NCBI RefSeq assembly: GCF_943192945.1
Contig: NZ_CALPCE010000002.1
Coordinates: 124,001-188,000, forward strand
Direction of reading: 5' to 3'
Length of the DNA stretch: 64,000 nt
Origin: Anaerocaecibacter muris
GTDB taxonomy: Bacteria > Bacillota > Clostridia > Christensenellales > Pumilibacteraceae
Both the position numbers and the translations under genes were made by a program. Under the pieces are notes generated by a model that saw nothing but the letters and a program-made list of their open reading frames with translations, was not told the DNA's origin and did no database searches. Positions 34,471 through 43,109 of this stretch are shown here, piece after piece (positions within the stretch are counted from its first letter, which is position 1; each line of letters opens with the position of its first letter).

Positions 34471-35712
34471 ATGTTAAATACAGCAGCAATTAAAAATAAT
34501 TATTTCATGCAATACAGTCAAACGAAAAAGCGAAAGCACAGCAAGTCGTTTGTTTGTTTAAACGTGCTTAATATATATTTGTTTGCGGTTTTCGCCTTGC
34601 GGATTGAAGCGATAGAAATTATATATAAATATATAATTATGGCGATGCTTATAGCTTTACTGTTTTTTTTAATACTTAATCAATTATTTTCGATCAAGTA
34701 TATGTCATACAAAGGCGTTTTGCTGTTGTCATTTATTTTTTTCGGAACGTTGTCGTATCTGTATAATTTTTATGGCTTGGAACGTTTAATCGGACTTATC
34801 GATATACTGTTGATGCTAATGCTTTTCAATAAATATCCGCTTTATCGACACGAGAGGCGGGTGGCATGCAATTTGTTTAACGTTACAGCAATCATCGTTT
34901 TGTTATTCTGCGGGATTTTTAATTATTATGGCATTATTTCTACAAATACAAATACGTTGGGTTTATTGGCTGCTATGATTATATGCGTTAATTTAATCGC
35001 AATAAAACGCAGGCGCAGTTTTTTCTCGTTAATTTTGGTTGCAGTCAGTTTGCTTTTGTTGTTGTTTGTATATCAATCGAGAAATGCTTTATTAGGCGTA
35101 ATAATGTTTGTTGTATTAAGTATACTTTTACGCGCGAAAAATAAAACGTTTTCGCCTAAAACGGTATTTATAACTGTTATAATATTAGTTGCAGGCGCTA
35201 TAATCTTTACTTATATTTACTCTGTCGTTTTATTTCCAAAAATAGGACGCGGTAAAATAATAATATTTGGAAAAGATATATTCAGCGGACGACAGGGAAT
35301 ATGGCTGTTTGCTTACGATTTATTAAAAGGACGTTTGATATGGGGAGTAGGCGACAATATTGTTGCCGAAGTAGAGAGATTGGGCTTGGCAAGCGTGTTT
35401 ACGGAAATGCACAATCAGCCGTTGGGTATAATTGTCGGCTTCGGTCTTATGGTTTTTATTTTATTTTATTTGGCATTTGCCGCAATATTGAATTCTTATT
35501 ATAATGGTAACAAACGTTATAACAGAATCCCTGCTGTGTTTATGTTCGTAATTATGACTATAAGTTATTTCGAAGTTTATTTTTTTTCAACGTATACATG
35601 GATACCAATTATTATAGCGTTTGCGTTGATTTGCAGTTTGAATAAACGCGATAAAGTGTCTGTCGGATCGGGTTATGCTAAAAACTTTATTAACAAAGGA
35701 GTAATCAAATAA
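34471..35712 (+). CDS. O-antigen/capsule polymerase-like membrane protein (Wzy candidate)
   Basis: A 413-residue integral membrane protein with about 10-12 hydrophobic helices and a large external loop in the second half (around IFSGRQGIWLFAYDLLKGRLIWGVGDN), with an Arg-rich start as found in Wzy/Wzx-dependent loci. The pattern GRxxIW..A..L and HNQPLGIIVGFGL matches the O-antigen ligase/polymerase (Wzy_C) signature. It would join lipid-linked repeat units outside the membrane. ATG 34471 is preferred; GTG 34462 is possible, and neither has a strong ribosome site. Low GC. Confidence 0.8.
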   Translation: MLNTAAIKNNYFMQYSQTKKRKHSKSFVCLNVLNIYLFAVFALRIEAIEIIYKYIIMAMLIALLFFLILNQLFSIKYMSYKGVLLLSFIFFGTLSYLYNFYGLERLIGLIDILLMLMLFNKYPLYRHERRVACNLFNVTAIIVLLFCGIFNYYGIISTNTNTLGLLAAMIICVNLIAIKRRRSFFSLILVAVSLLLLLFVYQSRNALLGVIMFVVLSILLRAKNKTFSPKTVFITVIILVAGAIIFTYIYSVVLFPKIGRGKIIIFGKDIFSGRQGIWLFAYDLLKGRLIWGVGDNIVAEVERLGLASVFTEMHNQPLGIIVGFGLMVFILFYLAFAAILNSYYNGNKRYNRIPAVFMFVIMTISYFEVYFFSTYTWIPIIIAFALICSLNKRDKVSVGSGYAKNFINKGVIK

Positions 35713-35719
35713 GTTTCGT

Positions 35720-36460
35720 ATGGCAATAAAAACGTTGCATTATTGCTGGTTCGGCGGAAACCCGTTGCCGGAAAGCGCCGTCAAATACATGAAGTCGTGG
35801 CAAAAGTTCTGTCCCGATTTCGCTATTAAGCGTTGGGACGAAACCAACTTCGACGTAAATTCCGTGGCTTTCGTAAGAGAAGCGTATGCGGCAAAAAAGT
35901 ATGCGTTTGTTTCCGATTATGTGCGCACTTATGCGCTTTATATGGAGGGCGGACTGTATGTCGATACGGACGTCGAATTTGTCAAATCGATAGACGATTT
36001 ATTGAACACATCGTTCATGGGGTTTGAAAATCCGCATATTGTAAACCCCGGTCTTATTTTATACGCAAATTCTCCCCAACAGGAAATTTACGGCAAGATT
36101 TTACAGTATTACGATAAAATGCATTATGACGACAGAGTAAATAGCAGTATTTCGTCGCCTAACATTTATACTAAAATTTTGGGGGATTACGGACTGAATA
36201 AGAGTAATGAGTTGCAAACGGTTGGAGAAATCACTGTTTATCCGACTGAATATTTCCAACCTCTCGGCGACAAGCGTTTCGGTATTAAAAAGAAAATAAC
36301 GGACAACACTCGGACAATTCATCATTACGACGCGAGCTGGTTAGATAGACGAGAAAAACAATTGTATTTACTCAAAATGAAACACGGTAATTTTTGCGGC
36401 AAACTAATATTTGTTTTCAAACATCCAATATACTCATTAAAAAGACAAATAAAAAAATAA
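35720..36460 (+). CDS. Family 32-type glycosyltransferase (capsular sugar transferase)
   Basis: A 246-residue enzyme. IKTLHYCWFGGNPLPE is the typical start, followed by IKRWDETNFD, the FVSDYVRTYALYMEGGLYVD region and the DTDVE metal site. This is the GT32/DXD sugar-binding pattern of capsule loci, using a retaining GT-A mechanism. The donor is unknown. It is 7 bp after the polymerase gene. Confidence 0.85.
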   Translation: MAIKTLHYCWFGGNPLPESAVKYMKSWQKFCPDFAIKRWDETNFDVNSVAFVREAYAAKKYAFVSDYVRTYALYMEGGLYVDTDVEFVKSIDDLLNTSFMGFENPHIVNPGLILYANSPQQEIYGKILQYYDKMHYDDRVNSSISSPNIYTKILGDYGLNKSNELQTVGEITVYPTEYFQPLGDKRFGIKKKITDNTRTIHHYDASWLDRREKQLYLLKMKHGNFCGKLIFVFKHPIYSLKRQIKK

Positions 36461-36536
36461 TAAAAACAACGGCAAAAATATCGAAAAATATATTTGTAAA
36501 ATATGCAAATCCAAAACGCAGAACAAGGAAAATATT

Positions 36537-37415
36537 ATGTTCGTAACCGTTTTTACGCCCACATATAATCGAGCGCATTTGTTGGAACGGCTTTATAATT
36601 CGTTGCTTGCTCAAACCGATTATAACTTCGAGTGGCTTATCGTTGACGACGGAAGCACAGACAATACTGTCGAAATATTAGAAAAAATATCGGCAAATAG
36701 CAACCCGTTCGAAATTAGGTATATTAAACAGCAAAACGGCGGGAAACACCGCGCTATAAATAGGGCCGTGCCGCTCGCTAAAGGCGATTTGTTTTTTATA
36801 GTAGACTCGGATGATTATCTTTTGCCTGATGCGGTGGAAAAACTGTGTAAATGGAGTACTTCTTTGGATGGCAAAAAGAAATATGCGGGAATTTCCGGGT
36901 TGCGTGGGCACGAAGACGGAAGTGTAATAGGGGGAAGCGGTCAAGCGGAAGCGGAATATATCGACGCAAAGAATACGGACAGAAAAGAATGTAATCTGTT
37001 AGGCGATAAAGCCGAGGCGTATTTTACGGATATATTGCGTAAATATCCGTTTCCGGAATTTGACGGAGAGAATTTCATTACGGAAGAAGTTGTATGGAAT
37101 GCGATAGCTGCCGACGGGTATTATATTCGATGGTATAATACTGTAATTTATATTTGCGAATATTTGGAAGGCGGCTTGACACAATCGGGAAATAAAAAGA
37201 ATATCGATAATCCGCAAGGTTTACTATATTGGGCAAAGCAACAGTTGTCCGTTTATTCCGATCGTGTTGTTCGGCTTAAAACTATCTATACTTATTATAC
37301 TGCCGTGCGCGACAGCAAAAGTGTAAGGGAAACCGCAAAAGAGTTGGGCGTGTCTGTTTTTACGGTAAGACTGTCATGTTTATTGGCTAAAATAAAGAGA
37401 GCGTTCCGAAAATAA
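36537..37415 (+). CDS. Family 2 glycosyltransferase
   Basis: A 292-residue GT-A enzyme: TVFTPTYNRAHLLERLYNSL at the N-terminus, IVDDGSTDNT and IVDSDDYLLPDAV for nucleotide and metal binding, and ITEEVVWNAIA as the acidic general-base region. The C-terminus ends in a helix with basic residues. It is one of at least five transferases in the operon, consistent with a repeat unit of five or six sugars. AAGGA precedes the ATG; 76 bp of AT-rich sequence separate it from the previous gene. Confidence 0.85.
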   Translation: MFVTVFTPTYNRAHLLERLYNSLLAQTDYNFEWLIVDDGSTDNTVEILEKISANSNPFEIRYIKQQNGGKHRAINRAVPLAKGDLFFIVDSDDYLLPDAVEKLCKWSTSLDGKKKYAGISGLRGHEDGSVIGGSGQAEAEYIDAKNTDRKECNLLGDKAEAYFTDILRKYPFPEFDGENFITEEVVWNAIAADGYYIRWYNTVIYICEYLEGGLTQSGNKKNIDNPQGLLYWAKQQLSVYSDRVVRLKTIYTYYTAVRDSKSVRETAKELGVSVFTVRLSCLLAKIKRAFRK

Positions 37416-37424
37416 TTCAAAAAT

Positions 37425-39110
37425 ATGGATAAGCAACGCAGTATAAAAAATATATCGGTATCTATTGCGTTTAGAATATTGATTCTAATCGGCAATATTT
37501 TGGTGCGTAGATATTTAATTCGTTATATCGGAAACGATGTAAACGGATTAAATGCGCTTTTTTTAAGTATAATAGGATTTCTATCGGTGGCTGAATTGGG
37601 AATAGGCACAGCCATAACGTTCTGCATGTATAAGCCGATAGTCGAGGGTAATAACGATAAAGTTTCGGCGTTATACTGTTTATTTAAAAAGATATATTTA
37701 ATAATAGGCGCGATAATAGCAGTAAGCGGTTGCGCTATATTGCCGTTGTTACCGTATTTTGCCAAAAATTATCAAGCTATTGACGTAAATCTATATTTAA
37801 CGTTTGCGTTGATGTTGTTCTCGGTTGTGTTGACATATGCTTTCAGTGCAAAAATATCGCTGGTAAATGCTTATAAAAATAATTATATTACAACCACAAT
37901 CAATTCGGGCGGGTTGTTATTGCAGTATGTTTTGCAAATAGTTTTGTTGATACTGACAAGCTCATTTGTGTGGTATTTGGTATGCCGCAGTGTAGCTGTG
38001 ATTTTTCAATGGACGATTACGGAAATTATTACTCGTAAAAAATATAAGGCGATCATAATAAATAAACAAAAGATTGATCAAGAAACAAAAGCCGAAGTAG
38101 TCAAAAATGTCAAAGCAATGTTTATGCATAAAATCGGCAACGTGCTTGTGAATACGGCTGACAGCATAATCATATCATCGTTTATCGGCGTTGCGATTTT
38201 AGGCAAATATTCCAATTACACTACGATTATGGCGGCTATGACGGGTACTATCGTTTTGTTCTTTACACCTCTAACGTCTATCATAGGACATTTGTTTATA
38301 GAAGAAAACGCCGATGCTTCAAATAGGTATTGTAACTTTTTTTATGTATTTAATTATATTATAGGTTGTGTGTTTTTCCTCGGATATTATTCGGTGATTG
38401 ATAACCTTATAACATTATTTTTCGGCGGGGAATTGCTACTGCGAAAATCCGTATCGTTCGTTATTACATTGAATTACTTTGTTCAGTTTATGAAGTCTAC
38501 GGTAGGACTGTTTAGAGATGCGAGCGGCACTTTCTATTATGACCGTTGGAAACCGATAGTTGAAGGAATTATAAATATTGGATTATCGATAGGCTTTGTT
38601 TATTTATTTAAATATTTATGGGGCGACGATTTTGCTGTCGTCGGAGTAATCGTTGCGACCATAATAACAAATCTCTTGATTTGTCACGTCGTGGAACCGC
38701 ATGTGCTATATAAATACGCGTTCAAAAAAAGCCCTAAAAATTACTATATCCGCAATTATATGTGTATAGTGATATTCGCGGGCGCGCTTACCGCGCTTCA
38801 TTTTTCACTGTTAAATATAAACAACACATGGGGCGAACTGTTTGCCAACGGCGCAATATCGCTCGCATTTTCATTCGGTATAGCGGCGGCGGTCGTTGCG
38901 CTCAATAAGGATTTTCGGCATTATATTCACAATATTACGTCAAAATTATTCGGGCGTAAACGCCATAATCAACAACAGGAAGTCGCCGAAACAACCGCAG
39001 AAACCGAAACCGTCGAAGCGTCCGAACCGTTTGCACAATCCTCGGTGCAAGAGCCTGTCGCACCGACTGTTACGGATAACGATAAACCGGAACCTACAAT
39101 TCCCGAATAA
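37425..39110 (+). CDS. Polysaccharide flippase (Wzx/MATE-like) with charged C-terminal tail
   Basis: A 561-residue membrane protein with about 12-14 transmembrane helices of the polysaccharide-transporter family. The N-terminal SVSIAFRILILIGNILVRRY and the loop FLSVAELGIGTAITFCMYKP are typical of Clostridia flippases. It should turn the lipid-linked repeat unit to the outer face. The last 55 residues are hydrophilic, rich in Glu, Thr and Pro (EVAETTAETETVEASEP), unlike most family members. It is the last gene of the operon. Confidence 0.85.
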   Translation: MDKQRSIKNISVSIAFRILILIGNILVRRYLIRYIGNDVNGLNALFLSIIGFLSVAELGIGTAITFCMYKPIVEGNNDKVSALYCLFKKIYLIIGAIIAVSGCAILPLLPYFAKNYQAIDVNLYLTFALMLFSVVLTYAFSAKISLVNAYKNNYITTTINSGGLLLQYVLQIVLLILTSSFVWYLVCRSVAVIFQWTITEIITRKKYKAIIINKQKIDQETKAEVVKNVKAMFMHKIGNVLVNTADSIIISSFIGVAILGKYSNYTTIMAAMTGTIVLFFTPLTSIIGHLFIEENADASNRYCNFFYVFNYIIGCVFFLGYYSVIDNLITLFFGGELLLRKSVSFVITLNYFVQFMKSTVGLFRDASGTFYYDRWKPIVEGIINIGLSIGFVYLFKYLWGDDFAVVGVIVATIITNLLICHVVEPHVLYKYAFKKSPKNYYIRNYMCIVIFAGALTALHFSLLNINNTWGELFANGAISLAFSFGIAAAVVALNKDFRHYIHNITSKLFGRKRHNQQQEVAETTAETETVEASEPFAQSSVQEPVAPTVTDNDKPEPTIPE

Positions 39111-39171
39111 AGTTTTACTTATATCGTAAAGCTGTGTATTTTCAATAGTTAAGTACGCGACATAAGCAATA

Positions 39172-39205
39172 TAAAAACGCGCGGGGCGGTTGTGCCTCGC
39201 GCGTT
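39172..39205 (-). terminator. Terminator of the kinase/phosphatase operon (minus strand)
   Basis: An 11-bp stem (39176-39186 with 39195-39205, one G-U pair), followed on the minus strand by TTTTTAT. It may also stop plus-strand transcription from the flippase gene. Confidence 0.7.
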
Positions 39206-39224
39206 GCGCTTTACGGTTATTCTA

Positions 39225-40655
39225 TTACTTTTTGAACAGTTTGGAGAATATGCTGCCCGTCGTTTTCTGTTTGGTTGTTGCGACGGGCGATTGCTTTGCC
39301 GCGGGCGGTTGTTTTTCCGTCGCCGTCGATTTGGCGGTCGGGGTTTTGACTATTACTTTGCGTCCGCTCTGTTCGGGGGCGGTCGCTTCCGTCGCGCTTT
39401 TGGCGGTTGCTTTTCGGGTCGAGGCTTGCGCCGTCGGCGTTTCCGCTTTTGGCGGGACGGCTACGCGCGTGCCCGTTACTATATGCTTTTGCGTTTCTGT
39501 CGCGGGCGGCTTTGTCGCGGTCGTCGCCGTTGCCCGTGCGTCGCGTTTTGCGGGCTCGGCTTTTGCCGTCGGCTTGTCTGTCGAAACCATAGCAACTGTG
39601 CGCGCGACTACCGTCTTTTTGGGCGCGGCGGACGGGGGAGCGGTGACTGCGCTGACTGCTTTTCGCGGCGCGCGCGGGTTATAAAGCCCGTTCATCATGC
39701 TCTGAACGTCCTGATACCGCTTTTTCTTATCGACGGCGAGCGACTTCATAAGCGCGTTCTCCACGCCCAAGTCGATGGCGATGCCCAGCTCCGACGGGCG
39801 TTTGATGGCTTCCTTGCCCATGACGACGCGTATCGATTCGGGCGGAAGCGTGCCGGTAATAGCGTAATACACGGTCACGCCCAGCGCGTACACGTCCGTC
39901 CACGGACCTTGGTCGCCGTGCGTGTCGTACTGTTCGGGCGGGGCGAAGCCCTGTTTTAAAACAATGGAAAGCGATCTGCCGTCGGGGTTGGAATACTTGG
40001 CGGCGCCGAAGTCTATCAGTTTGACTTCGTTCTGTTTGGTGATGAGTATATTGTCGGGCGAAATATCGCGGTGGATAAGCCCGAGCTTATGTACTTGCGT
40101 AAGCGAATCCATGACGGGGCGCATAATGGTAAGCACTTCGTCAACGCTTATTTTTCCGCCTTTGCGTTGCAAATACTTTTTGAGCGACACGCCGTCGAGA
40201 AATTCCATGACGATATAAGCCGTGCCGTTCGCCGAAAAGAAGTCGCGGACATTGACCACGCCCGCAAGGTTTTTAATCTTGGCGAGCGCGCGCGCTTCCT
40301 CTACAAACCGTTTAAGACCGCGGTTGCTCGCGGCTTGGTTCTGCTTGGAGTTGATAATGACCTGATTGTTGCCCGCGACACGCGTAACATAGCCCGACGG
40401 AAAGTATTCTTTTAGCGCGACTTTAATACCTTGCTGTAAATCCCACGCAAGGTAAGTAATGCCGAACCCGCCTTCGCCGAGCGCTTTGCCGACGAGGTAT
40501 CTGTTTTGCGTGCCGATAACGGTGCGCTGGGGCAGGTGGTGCGGCGGCGACGGCGTGTCGTCCGCCTTGTGATGACAGTTCATGCACACGCGGTTGGAAT
40601 CGAGGTCGCCGAAGCAGTACATGCAAATGTTTTTGTTAGTGCGAATTCTTGCCAT
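39225..40655 (-). CDS. Serine/threonine protein kinase with N-terminal zinc ribbon
   Basis: A 476-residue Hanks-type kinase. Residues 11-27 hold a CxxC-x9-CxxC zinc ribbon. The kinase domain (about 52-315) has a glycine loop GEGGFGITY (60-68), ATP Lys82, catalytic HRDISPDN (195-202) and DFG (215-217). The last 150 residues are disordered, rich in Thr, Ala and Lys, ending SIFSKLFKK. There is no transmembrane helix and no PASTA domain, so it is a soluble kinase and not a PrkC-type wall sensor. It lies 7 bp after the PP2C gene, its likely antagonist. Confidence 0.9.
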   Translation of the reverse strand: MARIRTNKNICMYCFGDLDSNRVCMNCHHKADDTPSPPHHLPQRTVIGTQNRYLVGKALGEGGFGITYLAWDLQQGIKVALKEYFPSGYVTRVAGNNQVIINSKQNQAASNRGLKRFVEEARALAKIKNLAGVVNVRDFFSANGTAYIVMEFLDGVSLKKYLQRKGGKISVDEVLTIMRPVMDSLTQVHKLGLIHRDISPDNILITKQNEVKLIDFGAAKYSNPDGRSLSIVLKQGFAPPEQYDTHGDQGPWTDVYALGVTVYYAITGTLPPESIRVVMGKEAIKRPSELGIAIDLGVENALMKSLAVDKKKRYQDVQSMMNGLYNPRAPRKAVSAVTAPPSAAPKKTVVARTVAMVSTDKPTAKAEPAKRDARATATTATKPPATETQKHIVTGTRVAVPPKAETPTAQASTRKATAKSATEATAPEQSGRKVIVKTPTAKSTATEKQPPAAKQSPVATTKQKTTGSIFSKLFKK

Positions 40656-40662
40656 GGGTAAA

Positions 40663-41412
40663 TCAGTCGCGAACCATTGCGACTATAGCGGAATAGTTGT
40701 CGTTGTATTTGGTCACGCGCGCGAGCAAACGCTGTTCCATTTTGACCAGCGCCTCTTCGGGCGTGGACGAGGACGCCAAATCCTCTTCCATTTCCTCTTC
40801 GTACACGTATTCCCAAAACCCGTCCGTGCACAGGATAAACGCGTCGCCTACGGCGAGCGGGGTATTGTAAATATCGCAGTCGGGCGGAATATAGTAATCC
40901 GAGCCGAGCACGCGCGTCAGTTTGTTCTGGTCCTTATCCGACCGAATATCGCGCAACGGGATTCTGCCCATTTCGACGGCAATCTGCGACAGAGAGTGAT
41001 CCTTGGTCTGGAAATGCAGTTTGTTGTTTTTAAACAGATAAACGCGAGTGTCGCCTATGTGCGAAATAACCGTTGTTTTGTAGTCGGTGGTTACGCAAGC
41101 GACGGTCGTGCAAGACGAGCGAATTTTGGGGTTGCGTTCCTTTTCGTCAACGACGCGGTTGTGCGCGGACTGAACGTAACTTTGGCAGTATTCGGGTTTT
41201 ACGGCGCGTTCGGGGTCGAGCTGTTTGACCTGCGAGTACGCCTCTATGATTTTTGTCGAGCAAATACGGCTTGCGACCTCGCTGCCGTAATACGAGCCGA
41301 GCCCGTCGCACACGACGAGGCATGCGCCGTCGCTCGCAACGGCGAGGTCGAGATAATCCTGATTGTATTCGCGACCGCCCTGCTTGCAAATAGAACTTGT
41401 AAGTAACTGCAT
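40663..41412 (-). CDS. PP2C-family protein phosphatase
   Basis: A 249-residue metal-dependent phosphatase: GGREYNQDY (Asp19), VVCDGLGSYYGSE (Asp36), SHIGDTRVYLF, DHSLSQIAVEMG, LTRVLGSD and LCTDGFWEYV, then a final DNYSAIV. These are the manganese-binding Asp residues of the family. ATG 41412 has GGAG 7 nt upstream and a strong promoter; the frame upstream of it has no start context. It is the first gene of the minus-strand operon and should reverse phosphorylation by the kinase encoded next. Confidence 0.9.
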   Translation of the reverse strand: MQLLTSSICKQGGREYNQDYLDLAVASDGACLVVCDGLGSYYGSEVASRICSTKIIEAYSQVKQLDPERAVKPEYCQSYVQSAHNRVVDEKERNPKIRSSCTTVACVTTDYKTTVISHIGDTRVYLFKNNKLHFQTKDHSLSQIAVEMGRIPLRDIRSDKDQNKLTRVLGSDYYIPPDCDIYNTPLAVGDAFILCTDGFWEYVYEEEMEEDLASSSTPEEALVKMEQRLLARVTKYNDNYSAIVAMVRD

Positions 41413-41445
41413 AAATACTCCGTTTGACAGGCATTGATACTTTAT

Positions 41446-41474
41446 ATTATATATTATGCGCGAAGCATAGTCAA
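41446..41474 (-). promoter_or_regulatory. Promoter of the PP2C-kinase operon
   Basis: On the minus strand TTGACT (41469-41474), 17-nt spacer, TATAAT (41446-41451). Confidence 0.85.
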
Positions 41475-41559
41475 GAGTTTTGGCACAATGCAATATGGTT
41501 TTGCGCGAATTGCGCGGACAATAGGCGTTATCAAATACGGTCAAAATGCGCTTGTACGA

Positions 41560-41588
41560 TTGACAACAGTCGGCGGAAGTAGTATAAT
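41560..41588 (+). promoter_or_regulatory. Promoter of the purine operon
   Basis: A full consensus: TTGACA (41560-41565), 17-nt spacer, TATAAT (41583-41588). Transcription would start near 41595. Confidence 0.9.
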
Positions 41589-41599
41589 TAAACAGGCGA

Positions 41600-41643
41600 A
41601 AGAGCCGTAAGCATTGCGCGGCGCGCGCGGTCGCGGCTTTTTT
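41600..41643 (+). terminator. Terminator-like hairpin in the purE leader (attenuator candidate)
   Basis: AAGAGCCG (41600-41607) pairs with CGGCTTTT (41634-41641, one G-U), enclosing a GCGC-rich inner hairpin and followed by a run of six T (41638-41643). It lies between the promoter and the purE ribosome site, so it could attenuate the operon. I see no purine, ppGpp or PRPP aptamer in the 70-nt leader. Confidence 0.5.
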
Positions 41644-41661
41644 GCAAGCGAGGATAATCGT

Positions 41662-42156
41662 ATGCGCAAGATAGCAGTAGTAATGGGGTCGAAGTCCGAC
41701 TTCGACAAAGTAAAGCCCGTATTGGATACGCTCGATAAATTCGGCGTGGAATATACCGCGCGTGTACTTTCCGCGCACCGCACGCCCGACGAGGCGATAG
41801 GTTTCGCGCGCGACGCGCGTAAAAACGGTTACGGCGCGATAATAGCGGTGGCGGGTAAAGCCGCGCACCTCGGCGGTGTGCTCGCGGCGGCGACGACGTT
41901 GCCCGTAGTCGCGTTGCCCGTATCGACGTCTTTTCTCGACGGACTGGACAGCGTGCTGTCCATACTGCCCATGCCGAGCGGCGTGCCCGTCGCGGTTATG
42001 GGCGTAAACGCAGGCGTAAACGCCGCGCTGTTCTGCGTGCGCATGCTCGCGGCAACCGACGACGCGCTCGCTGAAAAGTACGAAAAATACGTCGAGGACA
42101 TGCGCGTAAAAACGCTTGCCGACGACGCGGACTTACAAAAACAACTCGATAAATAA
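41662..42156 (+). CDS. purE: N5-carboxyaminoimidazole ribonucleotide mutase
   Basis: A 164-residue PurE catalysing carboxylation chemistry at the AIR/CAIR step of IMP synthesis. GSKSDFDKV (about 9-17), SAHRTPDEA and the substrate loop AHLGGVLAAATTLPVVALPV are visible; the loop reads AHLGG where class I enzymes usually read AHLPG. No purK lies in the window, so it is unclear whether it uses N5-CAIR or CO2 directly. GAGGA precedes ATG 41662; upstream in-frame codons fall in the leader hairpin. Confidence 0.92.
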   Translation: MRKIAVVMGSKSDFDKVKPVLDTLDKFGVEYTARVLSAHRTPDEAIGFARDARKNGYGAIIAVAGKAAHLGGVLAAATTLPVVALPVSTSFLDGLDSVLSILPMPSGVPVAVMGVNAGVNAALFCVRMLAATDDALAEKYEKYVEDMRVKTLADDADLQKQLDK

Positions 42157-42180
42157 CCTGCATTTCAAGGAGATACATAA

Positions 42181-42894
42181 ATGAAAGCGGAGCAAAAAGA
42201 ACAGCTTTACGAGGGCAAAGCCAAAAAGGTGTTTGCAACGAGCGATCCCGACTTGGTCATCGTCAGCTACAAGGACGACGCGACGGCGTTCAACGGTCTT
42301 AAAAAAGGCACTATCGTCGGCAAGGGCGTAATAAACAACCGCATGAGCAACTACCTCATGGGCTTGCTCGCCAAAGAGGGAATAGAAACGCATTACGTCG
42401 AGGAGCTGTCGGACAGCGACACGCTTGTCAAGCACGTGCAAATAGTTCCGCTCGAAGTCATAATGCGCAACGTGGTCGCGGGTTCTCTGTCCAAGCGCAC
42501 GGGCTTGCCGGAGGGCGCAATCCCGTCCATGCCGATTTTGGAACTGTACTACAAATCGGACGAACTGGGCGACCCCATGATAAACTCCGATCATGCGCTT
42601 GCGTTCGGCTGGGCGACCCAAGCCGAGCTCGAACAGATAGAGAGCATGGCGCGCAAAATAAACGAAATACTCAAAAAATTCTTTGCGGGCGTGGGCGTTG
42701 ACCTCGTCGATTTCAAGATAGAATTCGGCAGATACAAAGGCAAGATAATACTCGCCGACGAAATCAGCCCCGACACGTGCAGGTTCTGGGACAGCAAGAC
42801 AAAAGAAAAGCTGGATAAAGACAGATTCCGCCGCGACATGGGCGGCGTCGAGGGCGCATACCACGAAATGATGCGCCGCATAGGACTGAAATAA
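42181..42894 (+). CDS. purC: SAICAR synthase
   Basis: A 237-residue phosphoribosylaminoimidazole-succinocarboxamide synthase joining CAIR and aspartate with ATP. LYEGKAKKVF, FNGLKKG, RNVVAGSLSKRTGLPEG (the signature), ADEISPDTCRFWD and DKDRFRRDMG are all present, and the length is standard. AAGGAG precedes the ATG, 24 bp after purE. Confidence 0.95.
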   Translation: MKAEQKEQLYEGKAKKVFATSDPDLVIVSYKDDATAFNGLKKGTIVGKGVINNRMSNYLMGLLAKEGIETHYVEELSDSDTLVKHVQIVPLEVIMRNVVAGSLSKRTGLPEGAIPSMPILELYYKSDELGDPMINSDHALAFGWATQAELEQIESMARKINEILKKFFAGVGVDLVDFKIEFGRYKGKIILADEISPDTCRFWDSKTKEKLDKDRFRRDMGGVEGAYHEMMRRIGLK

Positions 42895-42901
42895 TCTTTT
42901 T

Positions 42902-42928
42902 AAGCGCGTAGTGTACGATTACGCGCTT
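42902..42928 (+). other. Hairpin in the purC-purM gap
   Basis: A 9-bp stem (42902-42910 with 42920-42928) followed by an AT stretch but no clear T run. The 215-nt gap 42895-43109 has no ORF that I can support; in many Firmicutes operons purF lies at this point. Confidence 0.5.
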
Positions 42929-43109
42929 TATAAATTTACAGGCGAACGCGCCGTCGCGGACGCGTCGAGGCAAACCGCGTTGCGGCGCACGGATAAGCGC
43001 AACCGCGGAAAACGCATTGAGATTAAACATTGCAAAAATATCGCGCGCGATAGCGCGGCGACAGCCGTTAAAACAAAAAAAAGCAAATAACCACTACAAG
43101 GATACTTAT

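Noticed and set aside
41595-41661. Purine, ppGpp or PRPP riboswitch upstream of purE
   Set aside because: The leader is only about 70 nt and lacks the conserved loops of those aptamers.
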